From NCBI RefSeq assembly GCF_040436345.1, contig NC_133227.1, positions 18,047,501-18,111,500 of the forward strand: a DNA stretch of 64,000 nt, in the 5' to 3' direction. A program made the translations under genes and the position numbers. Below the pieces are notes generated by a model. The model was not told the DNA's origin, did no database searches, and saw only the letters and a list, made by a program, of their open reading frames with translations. Below, in pieces: positions 34,736 through 47,505 of this stretch; positions within the stretch are counted from its first letter, which is position 1, and each line of letters starts with the position of its first letter. This DNA comes from Pagrus major (Eukaryota > Chordata > Actinopteri > Spariformes > Sparidae).

Positions 34736-35811
34736 ATGATTTGCTTACTCACTGTCCTCCAGGATATAATGAAGTCATGGTGCCCTCTATAAAATTAAAA
34801 AAACATACGCAAGGGCAGAACATCAGGGGGATCTTGGTGTGGTATAAAGGAGATCTTTGCCGTCAGATCTCACCAGTAAAACAGGGTAAATCACACATTT
34901 GGTTGAGATTAGATCAAACCCTAGGCATAACTGATCTATATCTCTGTGCAATTTATATACCCCCAGTAGATTCTCCCTATTTTGAAGAAGACATTTTTGA
35001 CACTCTCCATTCAGAAATTGCCTACTTCCAGACCCAGGGAAATGTGCTTCTAACTGGAGATCTGAATGGACGAACAGGAGTTGAACCTGATGTCATGGAC
35101 TCACAGGGCAACAACCATGTATTTGGTCAGGCCCCCCTGTTTACCACACCAACCATCACCCATCGGAACAACCTTGACTCTGAAATAAATCAAAGTGGCA
35201 GGGAGATAGTGCATCTCTGTCGGGCCTTAGGCCTGTACATAGTTAATGGTAGGTTCAGAGGGGACCCTTTAGGGAGATTCACATACTCCTCAGCTCTTGG
35301 GTCTAGTGTAGTAGACTATGCAATCACTGACATGGACCCCTCCACTATCAGTACATTCACTGTCAGACAGCAATCCCCCCTTTCAGACCAAAACCAAATA
35401 AATGTGTTCTTTAAACTCTCAGATCAAATGAGTGGCACAAAAAGGGAACCCAGTAAGCTGTTTAAATTAAATCCTACTTACAGATGGGCCCCAGACAGTG
35501 GAGACAAATTCATCATGGCCTTGAACTCACCTGATCTGATGAATGACATATCAATATATGACCAAAACCAATATGTCTCTACCAGAGATGGTGTAAACAA
35601 GGCCATTGATGATATCAATATGATATTTCATAAGGCAGCTATTAAAGCTGACCTCATCAAACAAAAACGGAAGCCTGTTAAAAGGCAAAACGCTGACAAA
35701 TGGTTTGATCAAGAATGCAAGACCATCAGAAAAGACCTGAGAAAAATAGCAAATGCAAAACATCGCCAACCAAACAACCAGCCTTACGCATTAGATACAA
35801 TGAAATTTTAA
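34736..35811 (+). pseudogene. LINE endonuclease domain, plus-strand copy
   Basis: The plus frame encodes an EEP endonuclease lacking its N-terminus. It starts inside the domain (PPGYNEVMVPS) and continues through WLRLDQTLGITDLYLCAIYIPP, VLLTGDLNGRTG and SSVVDYAITD to PLSDQNQINVFF. The Asn-Gly and Asp motifs are present. The terminal motif reads SDQN where most LINE endonucleases have SDHxP, so the catalytic His appears replaced by Gln. It is followed by a basic linker and a stop at 35811. Confidence 0.85.
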
Positions 35812-35859
35812 AGAAATATTAATGTACAATTAGGAACAAAAAAACAAAATTATACCCAC

Positions 35860-37725
35860 ATGAAACTTGAAGATATTGAGAATGCCATTAATCAAAATCA
35901 ATTCTGGGATATGTGGAACAAGTTCAACAAAAAGCAACAGACATTACCCATCCAAAATGGTGACATCTGGAGAGCACATTTTGAAAATTTGTACAAAGAC
36001 ATACCAATAAATCAAATCAATTCAGATCAATGTATTATACAAGAAAAACTCCAACCATTAGAAGAAACAATTAAAGACTACCAAAACCCCCTTGATTTCC
36101 CAATTACTAAGAATTGACCACACAGACAACATTTCTCCAGCCGAGGAAAGCTTGTGGTCCAGACAGCATTAAAAACGAAATGCTCAAATGTAGCACCCCA
36201 GAGATGCAGGGTGCAGTGTTAAAGCTGAGTAAAAGTCAAATTGGCTTCCTCCCAAAACACCGCACCACCGACCATGTATATACCCTTCACACTTTAATTA
36301 ACAAAGATGTACACCAAACAAAAAATGGTAAAATATTCACTTATTTCATTGATTTCAAGAAAGCTTTCGACTCTTTTTGACATGAAGGGCTCTATTACAG
36401 GCTTCTACACTTTGGTATAGGGGGCAAAATGTACGATCTGGTTAAATCAATGTATTTGGAAAATATGTGTGCTGTTAAAATTGGAGACAAACAAACTTAA
36501 TTCTTCACCCAGAGAAGAGGTGTACGCCAGGGTTGCAATTTAAGTCCGACTTTATTTAACGTGTTTATAAATGAACTTGCTGTTGAGTTGGATCAATGTG
36601 CTGCTCCTGGCCTTTCCCTCCTAGGTAAAGAGGTGAAGTCTCTTTTCTTTATGCTGATGACCTTGTACTACTGTCTCCTACTGAACAAGGACTACAGCAA
36701 CAGCTGGACATAGTAGAAAAGTACTGTCAGAACTGGGCCCTGGCAGTAAATATGAAGAAAACTAATGTCATGATCTTTCAAAAACGCCCCAGATGTCAGG
36801 AGAACAAACACCAATTTACCATAAATAATCATATCATTGAACATAGCATGAGTTATACCTACCTTGGTATAACCATTACAGCATCAGGGAGTTTCAACAT
36901 TGCAGTGAATGCACTAAAAGAAAAAGCTGGAAGAGCCCTACATGCAATTAAGAGCAAATTTTATAATTTCCAAATTCCAGTCAAAATCTGGCTTAAAATA
37001 TTTGATAGTGTCATCGAGCCCATTGCGCTGTACGGTAGTGAAGTATGGGGTCCACTCAGTCATCAGAGCTATACCCGCTGGGACAAACATCCAACAGAAT
37101 CTTTACATGCAGAATTCTGCAGATACATCAAACAAGAACTGAGCCCAGAAAAGAGTCCCCTATGTCTGTTTGTACTGAGGCTAACTGCCCCCTCTCAGAC
37201 ACAGTCTGACCAGCCTCACAACAACACTGCTCTCCAAACACCAATCAGAGTAAAGCAAATTATAACACAATGTAAAAAAACCTATCTGGAACATTGGAAA
37301 GAAGAAACTAAAAGCCAAAGTAGATTAGAATGTTATCTAGCCCTAAAAGAGATTATGAATTAGCAGAATATCTCTCTACTATCAGAGATAGAAAGCAGAG
37401 ACAGATCATCACCAAGTACAGGCTCAGTGACCACAAACTGACAATCCAAACAGGAAGACACAAAAAATCATGGCAACCAAAAGAAAACAGAACATGTGGT
37501 CACTGCTCGACAGGCGAGGTTGAGACAGAGATGCACTTTCTCCTACAATGTAAAGCATTCAACGAAACGAGGAACATTTATTTTAATAAATTCAATTTGG
37601 TAATCTCAGAGTTCAAAGAGCTGAACGACATATCAAAATTAAAAATACTCCTGGGAGAGGGAGATAGGGCATACCTTGCTGCCCAATATGTGTCAACATG
37701 CCACAACCTGAGGGACAGTGAATGA
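35860..37725 (+). pseudogene. LINE reverse transcriptase and C-terminal region, plus-strand copy
   Basis: Successive plus frames (35860-36117, 36114-36380, 36752-37363, 37330-37725) cover linker, RT and C-terminus. Compared with the minus copy, 195 bases are missing in phase near 36224, between GAVLK and LSKSQIGFLP, which removes the NNYRG RT block. A stop follows FIDFKKAFDSF (first catalytic Asp kept), and the YADD codons near 36650 are out of frame. The C-terminal part repeats YGSEVWGP, YLEHWKEETKSQ and HFLLQCKAFNETR. It is inactive. Confidence 0.87.
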
Positions 37726-38200
37726 CCGATACACACACATGCAGGCACACGCACACACTGTGTATACTGTATATATAATTAATGTAAATCAATCTTGGTG
37801 TTGTGTTTGTGTTGTTATTTGTTATGTTATGTCCGAGTGTGTTACGATTTGTACGGAGTCTGGACCCAAATGCATGACTCAAACAACAGGTTTAACAGTA
37901 AATAATAAGATTTAATGTTCAATGTGCAAAACAAGCGCAAGGGGGAGGGGTGGTGCGTAGTCCCAGGATCCAAAACGTGGCTCGTGAAGTCCCCAGCGAG
38001 GGTGAGAGTGAGAGTGTCTTGATGTGGCGTCCGCCACGGGGTAATGGCTGCGCTGCGCTGCGGCACGGCGCAGTGGGGTCCATCTCTCGAGCGTACTTGC
38101 ACAGAGGGGAAACACAGGAGAGCAGGCAACCGGCACACAGGTCCACAGGCATGCCAATAAAGCCCCTTTGAATTGAATCGAATTGAATTGAATTGAGAGA
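37726..38200 (+). mobile_element. 3' UTR of the plus-strand LINE with an internal replacement
   Basis: The UTR matches the minus copy up to TATGTCCGAGTGT (about 37843) and again from ATGCCAATAAAGCCCCTTTG (about 38151). Between these, 308 bases of unrelated GC-richer sequence replace about 55 bases present in the other copy. The LINE ends in GAATTGAATTGAATT pentamers. The inserted piece has no terminal repeats that I could define and no gene. Confidence 0.75.
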
Positions 38201-38293
38201 TAGAGAGATACATATCTCTAAATATAGAGATATATATAGATTGGTATTAATTAATTAATAATAATAATTAATTTCTATCACTCGCTCTCTCTC

Positions 38294-38335
<42 letters not shown>

Positions 38336-38527
38336 TCTATCTATCAAATGTTGACACAACTCTGATACGATGGGGAGGCAGTGTAGTTTGTGGGCCTCGG
38401 ACTGGAGTGTGTGTGTGCACATGTGTGTTTGAGTGAGACAGAGAGCACGTGTACGCATACAGAGGGGGCCGGGGCCGTAGACTGAATGGGAGTGAAAGCC
38501 ACTTTACATCATGAACCGTTAGAGATA

Positions 38528-38565
<38 letters not shown>

Positions 38566-38660
38566 TCTCTCTATGTGTATACATATGTATATATCTATAT
38601 CTATATATATGTGTGCATATACATATATAGATATATATATCAGAAAACGTCTTTAGTAAT
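38201..38660. repeat. simple-sequence cluster: (AT)n, (CT)n, TATATC tracts
   Basis: (AT)n lies at about 38298-38330, (CT)n with CTAT interruptions at 38527-38575, and ATATCTATAT palindromic tracts at 38590-38640, after GAGATA repeats. There is no coding content. Confidence 0.92.
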
Positions 38661-39117
38661 TGTGTAGTAAAATGCTTAGTGGTGGTGATGTTTAAATTAT
38701 GTGACAGCAATGTAGTGTGTTTATAGCCTAACAATAGCTTTTTACTTCGCTGCGAACACCACAAAAGTGGTGTTCATCTGCAGATTATCTTACTGAACAA
38801 AATGTGCAAGTATCATAATATAATATTGCAAAATCCGATTCAAAAATCTCATAGGCTTTTGCTAACTTCTGGGTTAGCCTAAAAAAAAATACATCATAGC
38901 TACACCACTCTATTGCAGGTAACAGGAGGAACCTGCTCTCTGCATGTTCACAAGCAGACAGGACCGCCTCTTTATGGAGTACTCTGTCCTGATTGGATAA
39001 AGTTGACAGGTATACCAGAAAATTTATTTTCTCTTTTACTGCATGACCATGGGGAGAAAAGACATGCTTTAGTGAATTTAAAGCCATTTGACACTTACTG
39101 TATTTTAATAAGAAAAT
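38661..39117. other. no gene recognised
   Basis: Ordinary AT-rich sequence between the simple-repeat cluster and the GGGCCC-type repeat. The open frame on the minus strand across 38785-39336 has no recognisable motif. Confidence 0.5.
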
Positions 39118-41485
39118 TAAAGCTGCAAGCAGCAATGAACGGGCCCTCGCAGTCCACGCGCGTCGGGGTGTGCTGCTTACCCGGCCCCATTGCCCCATTA
39201 TTGTGCTCGTATGTTTTAACTGACTGTGTTTGGGTGGGCTGCTCCTGCCCGTAGTATATGATGTATGCTGAAGTTGGAAGAACTCCCTGCAATCTACATA
39301 AAGAACAAATAATGAGACAACTACACTGCATGACACTGCAGACTCTTAAAGAGAGGTTTGTATCCATTAGCAAGGCAGCACTGCCATCTGTTGGAGAAAG
39401 CTTGAATTAGCAATCAAAAGTGAAGGCAGTCAAGATGTTCTTTACTCATTTAGCAATAAAAGCGCCACCTATTGGCCGATTTGCACGGAATTTTGCAGAA
39501 ACCATCATCGGGCCATGGAACACAATCAGCAAAAGTTTTGTGTTAATGGGACTGTATTTGGTAAAGATATGGAAGACTGTCTGTTTGACCAAAAACTGCA
39601 GGAAATTGTTGTTTTATATTTTGGGCGTTCTTTAGACTATCACAATTCTTTTAATAACTTTTTGTCAGGAGGGTCCACAGATGCTGTGTGCAAAGTTTGG
39701 TGCAAATCGGAGAAATTGTCTGGGAGGAGTTCGAAAAAGTAGGTTTGCGACATTTTGCAAATTTGCAAATGGAATTCTAGCGTGAAAGTGGGCGTGGCCT
39801 ACATCACACAATTCAGCTGTATGCAGGGAACATGTAGATACAAGGTTTAACAATGTGCACCATTTTATGTGGGAGCCAAAAACGGTTTTGTGTTGATAAT
39901 AGCGCCACCTGCTTGTCATTTTTGGTGTGTGAGTTACAGGGGCCAGTCTATACCACCCCTATGAGTTTCATATCTATAAGTGTTATGGTGTGGGCACAGT
40001 GCCAAATATAAAATGAAACTGCAACCAGAGCGCCACCTAGTGTCAGATCGGTAAAACCTTTGTCAGCTTTCCTCAGGAGGGCATTGGCAATGAGTCTACC
40101 AAGTTTCGTGTTAATCCGACCAACGGATGTGGAGATATAAAATACTTCAATTTAAAGAGCGCCACCTAGTGGTCATCTGCCAAGATTTTGCACAGAGCCT
40201 TAGGGGCTCATGGGGAACGAGTATGGTGACGTTCATGTCATTTGGCCACACCAATGTGGAGATATGCAACACTTCCTGTTTTGATCTGATTTTACAGGAA
40301 GTTGTTATTGAATAACTTGAGTATTGTTTGGAATATCAAAATTCTTTTAATAACTTTTTGTCAGGAGTTTCCACAGATGCTGTGTGCAAAGTTTGGTGCA
40401 AATCGGTGAAATTGCCTGGGAGGAGTTTCGAAAAAGTAGGTTTGCGACATTTAGCAAATTTGTGAAAAAAAAGGTAGGCGGAAATGGGCGTGGCCTATAT
40501 CAGGAGATTCAGCACAATTCACTGAACGCGTGGATATATGGTTTTTGAATGTGCGACAAAGTATGTGGGAGTTATTAGGCAAAACTCACTTTCCTTGATT
40601 ATAGCGCCACCTAGTGGTGAAACTTCACAACAACAACAGATTATAACATTTTTCGCCAGGTCTGATCTATATTCCAAGTTTGGTGAGTTTTGGGGTATGT
40701 TCAGGCAGTGAAAAATGCGATCATTTTTAAAAATAATCACTAGAAAAACAATAGGGACCTTGCAGGTTTCCTGCTCGGGCCCTAATAATAATAATAATAA
40801 TAATCATTACAAAAACAATAGGGACCTCGCAGGTTTCCTGCTCGGACCCTAATAATAAGAATCATTCGAAAAACAATAGGGACCTCGCAGGTTTCCTGCT
40901 CGGGCCCTAATAACAAATAACAAAAAATAATCACTAGAAAAACAATAGGGACCTCGCAGGTTTCCTGCTCGGGCCCTAATAATAATAATAATAATAATCT
41001 TTACAAAAACAATAGGGTCCTTGCAGTTTCACTGCTCGGGCCCTAATAATAATCACTACAATAACAATAGGGACCTCGCAGGTTTCCTGCTTGGGCCCTA
41101 ATAATCATTAGAAAAACATTAGGGACCTCGCAGGTTTCCTGTTCGGGCCCTAATAAATAATCATTACAAAAACAATAGGGACCTCGCAGATTTCCTGCTC
41201 GGGCCCTAATTAGAAAAACAATAGGGACCTCGCAGGTTTCCTGCTCGGGCCCTAATAATCACTACAAAAACAATAGGGACCTCGCAGGTTTCCTGCTCGG
41301 GCCCTAATAAAGAATAATAATAATAATCATTCGAAAAACAATAGGGACCTTGCAGGTTTCCTGCTCGGGCCCTAATAATCACTACAAAAACAATAGGGAC
41401 CTCGCAGGTTTCCTGCTCGGGCCCTAATAATAATAATCACTACAAAAACAATAGGGACCTCGCAGGTTTCCTGCTCGGGCCCTAA
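39118..41485 (+). mobile_element. non-coding dispersed repeat with a tandem hairpin tail
   Basis: It starts TTAAAGCTGCAAGCAGCAAT with ACGGGCCCTCGCAG close behind, a start I recognise from many fish genomes. The body has repeated GCGCCACCTAGTGG words. It also has a direct repeat of about 140 bases (39640-39805 and 40345-40500; shared GATGCTGTGTGCAAAGTTTG), 705 bases apart. It ends in the hairpin array at 40738-41485. No protein is encoded. The CTAA-ending hairpins suggest a Helitron-like end, but this is inference. Confidence 0.65.
40738..41485 (+). repeat. array of thirteen hairpin units separated by (AAT)n spacers
   Basis: Each unit reads ACAATAGGGACCTCGCAGG, TTT, CCTGCTCGGGCCCTAA with few changes, followed by 0-20 bases of TAA/AAT repeats and a TCACTACAAAAA or CGAAAAA lead-in. 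GCAGGTTTCCTGC can form a stem-loop in every unit. Unit starts lie 46-71 bases apart (about 40747 to 41440). Unit 5 (41007) keeps the stem by paired changes (GCAGTTTCACTGC). Confidence 0.93.
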
Positions 41486-44400
41486 AAAGACAGACAGATG
41501 ACCAGGCTAATGTCACACTGAGCAACAAATAATTAAAGGACCTCATGTGCCTCAATTCAGTGCCAGGATAAAATGTTGGCAGTTAACATTTCTGCAAAAC
41601 ACTGCGACATTCAGATTTGTACATGTCATACGTATCATATTGACATTTTTCTCTAATATGTGTCATATCATGTTCGCATTACATGTTTATGAACTGGTTG
41701 GTGGTGGAGTTACAGGTGAGAAGGCTGGCAAGCAAGTGATCACAGTTCAAGACTGTGTTTCAAAATTTGTAAGCCTCACACCAGTAGATATTTTTAAGAC
41801 CTTGGGACAATTTCAAGCCATGATTGTGGCGCCAAAAGCCAGATATTTTTAAATGGGAACTTGAGACATTACCACAGATGCTGACCAAAATTAGTGTTTC
41901 AAGCAAACACATAAACCTTTCCTAACCCTAACTGAGTGGTTTTTGTGCTTAAATCAAACTAGATCATAAACAAAGCATTGTGGCAAAATAAAATAGAAAA
42001 TTGCAGCAGAAGAGTTGCAACATATTCATGGTTTGCAGAAATGTACATTGCCAACATTTATTCTGGTGTTTGGATTGCTCAGTTTGGCTCTAGTCCCATT
42101 TTTCTTCCGTTTCTGCCTACTACATATACAGTAGGAAAAGTGGCCATATTGTTTCTCCTGTGGATGTGAGTGCAGGTTTGTGTTTGTGTGTTTACCTCTC
42201 CTCACCTCAGCATGTCCCACTTATTCATAATCTTTAGAGCATACACTTGTTGTGTGCTTAGTAACCTTGCAACAGCAACCTGCAACAGAAGACAACAAGC
42301 ACAATAACAACATGAAGCATGCATGCATTACTTAAAATATTAGATCCATGTATTTTATTAGTCAGTATAAAATAAGTGTAAATTTGAAAAGTGGCAAAAT
42401 AAATAATTAAATTGTTATGTAAACAATTCAAATCGATATTTGGTCAAATCGTGCTTGCTTAAAATACTTCTAAAGTGTAATTCCTGTTCAAGTCCTGCTC
42501 ACTGCACTGAATGTGCCTCGGCCAATCACCTTTAGGATGTGAAAGTTCTCTTCACTTGCTTCACGAGGGGCTCAGCTGTGATTGGAGGAGAGAAGAAAGA
42601 AATTGTGACCTCCAAAAAGTATTATATGTGTTTAGTAATGTAGCCTTACATGGGAATGGAGGTTTGCTGGTATCAATTTGTGGACCAAAAAAATGAGAGA
42701 TGAGATGGAAGATGGATATTTTCAACCTTATAAGCAACTGAATACCCAAATGCAAGAAATTCGATTTGATTTTTAATATGATTTCTTGGCTTTTAACCCA
42801 TTATTGGCTGGACACCTAAACTAGGACTGAACACACCCTCGATGGCAGGGAATACAGTAATGGTGATGTACAGCAGCTCTGACTAAGACTTGACAAGACA
42901 AGGCAGGCAGGGACATGAGAGGCCTGCAGCCAGAGAGAAGCTGCAGCTACAGAGAGTCAGACATCAGCTACAGGTGAAAACAGTGTGTACAGCCGGAATA
43001 TTTTCACATTTTACCCTGTGAATTGAGGATTTATTCAGACCAAACTAGAAGTGATTGTAGAAAGATGAACCGGGACTGTTTTAGTGAGTTTTATTTAGTT
43101 AATGTCTAGTTTGAATGGAGTGTGTTTTATGATGAGTGAACGAGGCAACTATGCGAGAAAACTTAAATTCATGAGGTGTATGGTTGTATTTTTCTGTTTA
43201 GTAAGGAACATAGATGTAAGAGTATTTCATTTCTGGACACTGTGTTCATTTATTTTGTTTATTAACTGCCAGCTGAAACAGGAGGTGCCAGGGTTAGCTG
43301 GTTATCATGGCGACTTCAGTACACATTAACACAGTTCATAAGCGTCTTTGACAAGACGTCAACATTGTTGTTTCTTCACACTCTGTTGATAAAGCTCCTT
43401 TAAACTCTAGCATTTTATTTCTCTATGTAATGGTGGAGACCCAGGATTAACCATTACTATGACAGTTATTGTTAAGCGTTTTCAAGCTGGAAAGGTAATG
43501 AGGTCAGATGTGCACACATCTGTACAAATTATTTGACCTTCTGGATACACTAATGTGAAATGCCTTGCTGCTCTTTCTTTTTGAGATGTGGTCATTTTAT
43601 GTTGGCTCTCAAATAACAGTAGCCTCGTCTAAACTTTGAACATACATTTGCTGCTGTGGAAGTTCCCTCAGCAGAGTCACTAGATTGGAGTACCTCTGTA
43701 CTGCTAAAAATAGCAGCTATCATTTATGAATCGGAGCGAGTTTTCCAGTCCTTTATTTTCATTTCCCACCTCCTCCCACACTGAGAGAAATGCAAGTGAG
43801 GCAGAGGAACAAAGGCACAGTTCAAACTGCTATTACATAGAAACAGACTGATGAATAGCAGTATGTATTTTGATGTCATACAGACCACTGACTTTTTTAC
43901 AATTACAGCATGTTTCTCTCATATGATGGCTTATTGTAACACCCAGACACACATCGGATTCTGCTCTCAGGCGGAACCATTTACTTTATCTTCACTTCTT
44001 TTTACTGCAGCAGTGATCGGTGAGGTGAACACCAAAAAAATGAGAATGAACTACAGTCTGTGGTGAATGTTGAGTTTAGTGATTGACCTGAATTCAAACA
44101 CACAGACACAAATAATCTTGGTGCATGACATTAATAGCTAATTGGGACTAATATGCACCTTTTAACAACCGTTGCTGATGAAAATCGATTTATGTGAGTA
44201 ATGTTTTGAAGTTTTTATTCATGTTTAGTCTCATTCGCTGACTTCATTCCTCACTCCCTAACTCTCTCCCAGCAGCAGTTATAGCCAGGGCCATAGCCAG
44301 GGTTTAGAAATTAGTAAGGTCCAGATTTTTTTTCTACTGTTTTTCTTTTAAATGGAGTTGTTTGTTTTATGGAGCTGTGTTAAGACTCTGTTGTCTTATA

Positions 44401-47400
44401 CTTTAGTGAAATAAGTTACAGTCATGTTTTCCTCATCTCTGTTATACACAGTCCTCTCCTGCACAGTTAGCTGTCTTATTGAGAGCAGTCAGTTATATAT
44501 GCAGAGACAGGTGAGTGGAGTAGCCAAAAACTGTACTTAAATATCAGTACTGTTACTTTCCAAAAACAAGTAGTGTCATGGCCTCTGAATGCCAAGCTGT
44601 CTAATGCTTACTGCCCCCTGTGGAAGCAAGAGTAAATGCAGACGTGACTCCCATTTAGTTCCAGTAAGTTTCACTTTCGGTTTTGGGAGAAGGAGAGCAC
44701 ATGGCTGTTGCTGGAGACTATTTTCTTTGTCTGTTGAGCTGTGGGATGATTTTAGTTTGGTATTGAAGCCACAGAAGACCATATCTGTAAGTGTTTACAT
44801 TTCATAAGTTTGTAAGTGAAGATTGTGTGTTACAATCGCTTTCATTTTGTACACTGTAATAATTCAGCCATGTATGAACCAGAATTTTGCCATGTAGCTC
44901 AGATGCTGTTCTTGTGCATATCAATGTCTGTACTTACCTCGTTCATTGTGATGAATATTCTGTTTGTGTAACTTAATTTACAAAACTTGTATTTGTGGTT
45001 ATTTTGTATTACAGTTTCACAGTCTGACATCTTCAGTAAAGATCAGTGATAACGCCACAGTCCGGTCTATGAGTCTTTTCTGGGAATGTTCGATTGTTTG
45101 GGCTAGCTGGATAACCACTTTGGCACAAGAGGGAGGCCAGCATAAGTAGGCCTATTCAACTAGAAATAAAGGTAGTGATCAAAATAGCTACTTCAAGTAC
45201 ACTTTTATTACGAAAGTAATAAAAATGACTTGAGTCGTGAGTAATTTCAAAAATACTGTCTTTTATTTGATGTGGATCTGACTGATTTGATTATTTCAAC
45301 CACAGATGCTCTTCTATGGGTAAAGGTGAAGAGGTGATCAGATGTACATCAGGATAATATTCCCAGTTTGTATCTCAAGTGTGAACAAAATATTACATCA
45401 TTATTAAACTCTATTAAGTTAAAATGATATTGTTTGGTTGTTATCTCCTATATTTTATTATGATCCGGAAAATAAATCAGCAAATTGTGCATAATAGATC
45501 GTGTCTGTTATGCCAAAAAAAATTAATATAAAGAGTGTCAAAATGTTACAGTGTCCTTAAACTTTGATGAATCCAGTATGAATGTCCCAAGTCCCAGTGT
45601 GACCCCCCACAACTGGTCTGTCCAATCACATGGAGATGTGACCCACACTGAATGTGTTCACATTTGTTTTAAATTGTATTTTATTTGTAATATAATCCTG
45701 TTTCAGAGCAGTATTAACAGTACTTGTGCACTAGATAATCTCATGCTCTGGCACAGATGGGCCAATAGGTGGCACTAGTAGAATGGTGACTGGCTGGGAA
45801 GTGTCTCTTTTTCTGGGGAGCGGAAGCTCCTCCTCATTCATACGAGAGCTGCCATGGTGAAAGCAACTTCTGCTCTTCGTTTCTTCTGTTACACAGGTTG
45901 GTCCAATGTTAAACAAATCATAACAAACAATAAACGTGATTATTAATATGATGAACATGATTAGAATATCGTGAAATAAGGGTCATAGCCTAAGTGTGTG
46001 TAGGGTGTGGAAACAGTTTCAGTTTTGTTTACATCGGTGCTAGCAACAGTAGGCTAATGGCTGCTGCGCAGTGTAGTGCTAAATTTGAACTCCTGCTGTA
46101 TTTAAGTTAAACAAGACCTCCCGTGCACGGATTATTCTTCTCTTTTGTGTGTTAAAATATTGTCAAGTATATTGCATTTTCTGTGTTTCAGAGTGTATTG
46201 TTTTGAGTTAAACTTTTACTTATAAGCTCTCAAGAAATTACATGTGAGACTCATTGATTGAGATGTTGTGAATAATGTGAAAGAAATGTGAGAGTAATGT
46301 CAGTAATAGGGGTAAAGGATTCATATTCCTCGTTAAAAATGGTTTAATACTGTGTGCTATATGTGCCTTTGAAACACTCTTGTGAAATATTTTGAGTATT
46401 TGTAATGACTAAGAGAGAGATAAAGATAATGTGTTTATCCTGAATAAATTCATACGAGAGCTGCCATGGTGAAAGCAACTTCTGCTCTTCGTTTCTTCTG
46501 TTACACAGTTACACAGTAATCTGCCTGCTTGTCCCTCCACTCGGGACCTACAACAGAGACAATAAAATTAGAGATGTGGCCATACAAGTATGTTATCTTT
46601 CTGTAAATGTCTCATATCAGATGACTCATCTGACTTAATGTCTTCACTTTTACCTGAAGACCCTCTGTGGTTGAAACATTACATCAGTAGTTTGTCTTCG
46701 TTTCGTGTACATAATTTAGTCTCTGCTTTTCTCTTCATCACTACACCACTGAGCGTGACTAATTAAATGCACATGCTAGCTTGAATGTTTTGCTACATTA
46801 CGGCAGAAAACAGGATTAATAGTAGTTTTGAAGCATGTGTGTACATTGAACTTATAAATTTTAACACAACAGACACACTCACTGCTCTCTCTCATCACAG
46901 ATGATCCCATCACAGCCTGTTGAACAGTTGTGTGGGGAAGTGGCTGTGGTAAAATAACAGCGCGCCAGCAGACCTGGGACCAGCTGACCAACTCTTAACA
47001 TATTGTGCATGAATTTATAAAATAACAGATTAATAAACGTAGAGCTGCCATACAGACACTTAAAGGACTGACCAGATGTTTCAACTCCTGATTATACAGT
47101 TATATATATATATTATTTTAATATTGAGGAAATAATTACCGGGGTGTGAAAGAGGTGATGAGTTGAGACCTCTAAATGAAGTTGAGCCGACTCTTTTCAA
47201 TTTCTAACTGCAATCTCCACAGGGTGTCCTGCCAGAACAGTGATGATGGCTGATAATATCAGTCAAGCATCCACACACTTATTCTCATGCCACTCATTTA
47301 TTTGCTGAATCTTGTTGTGGTTTCTACAGAGAATTAAAAGAAATATAAATGAGAATGAATTGTATGATTTAAACATAAAATGTGGCATACAACACATGAA

Positions 47401-47505
47401 TATAATATAAACAATAATAATATTTATAGAGTAAAATTATGCATTCATTTAACACAATGCGATTATTAAACACAAAGGCAATGCACACTTATAAAATATG
47501 TAACA
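41486..47505. other. 6 kb without recognisable gene or complete element
   Basis: I examined both strands and saw no conserved domain. Short frames of 60-100 codons lack family features. The only internal structure noted is a 60-bp direct repeat (45837-45896 and 46449-46508). Intron of an unseen host gene or intergenic DNA are both possible. Confidence 0.5.
45837..46508. repeat. 60-bp direct repeat, 612 bases apart
   Basis: The sequence beginning TTCATACGAGAGCTGCCATG and ending CGTTTCTTCTGTTACACAG occurs at 45837-45896 and 46449-46508, essentially identical. The second copy is preceded by GAATAAA and followed by a further TTACACAG. The arrangement could be short terminal repeats of a small LTR-type or other element; no coding content lies between. 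Confidence 0.7.

Noticed and set aside
33822..38200. Twin-priming 5' inversion of one LINE insertion
   Set aside because: Both orientations contain the RT and their own 3' ends, so two copies exist rather than one inverted copy.
38785..39336. 183-codon minus-strand frame as a gene
   Set aside because: No recognisable domain, and it runs across the boundary of the dispersed GGGCCC repeat at 39118, so it cannot be a conserved single gene.
40738..41485. CRISPR-like array of palindromic repeats
   Set aside because: Spacers are low-complexity AAT repeats, not unique sequences; the genome is vertebrate.
41547..41852. 101-codon plus frame as a gene
   Set aside because: No domain, no splice or promoter context, length within chance expectation for 6 kb of AT-rich DNA.
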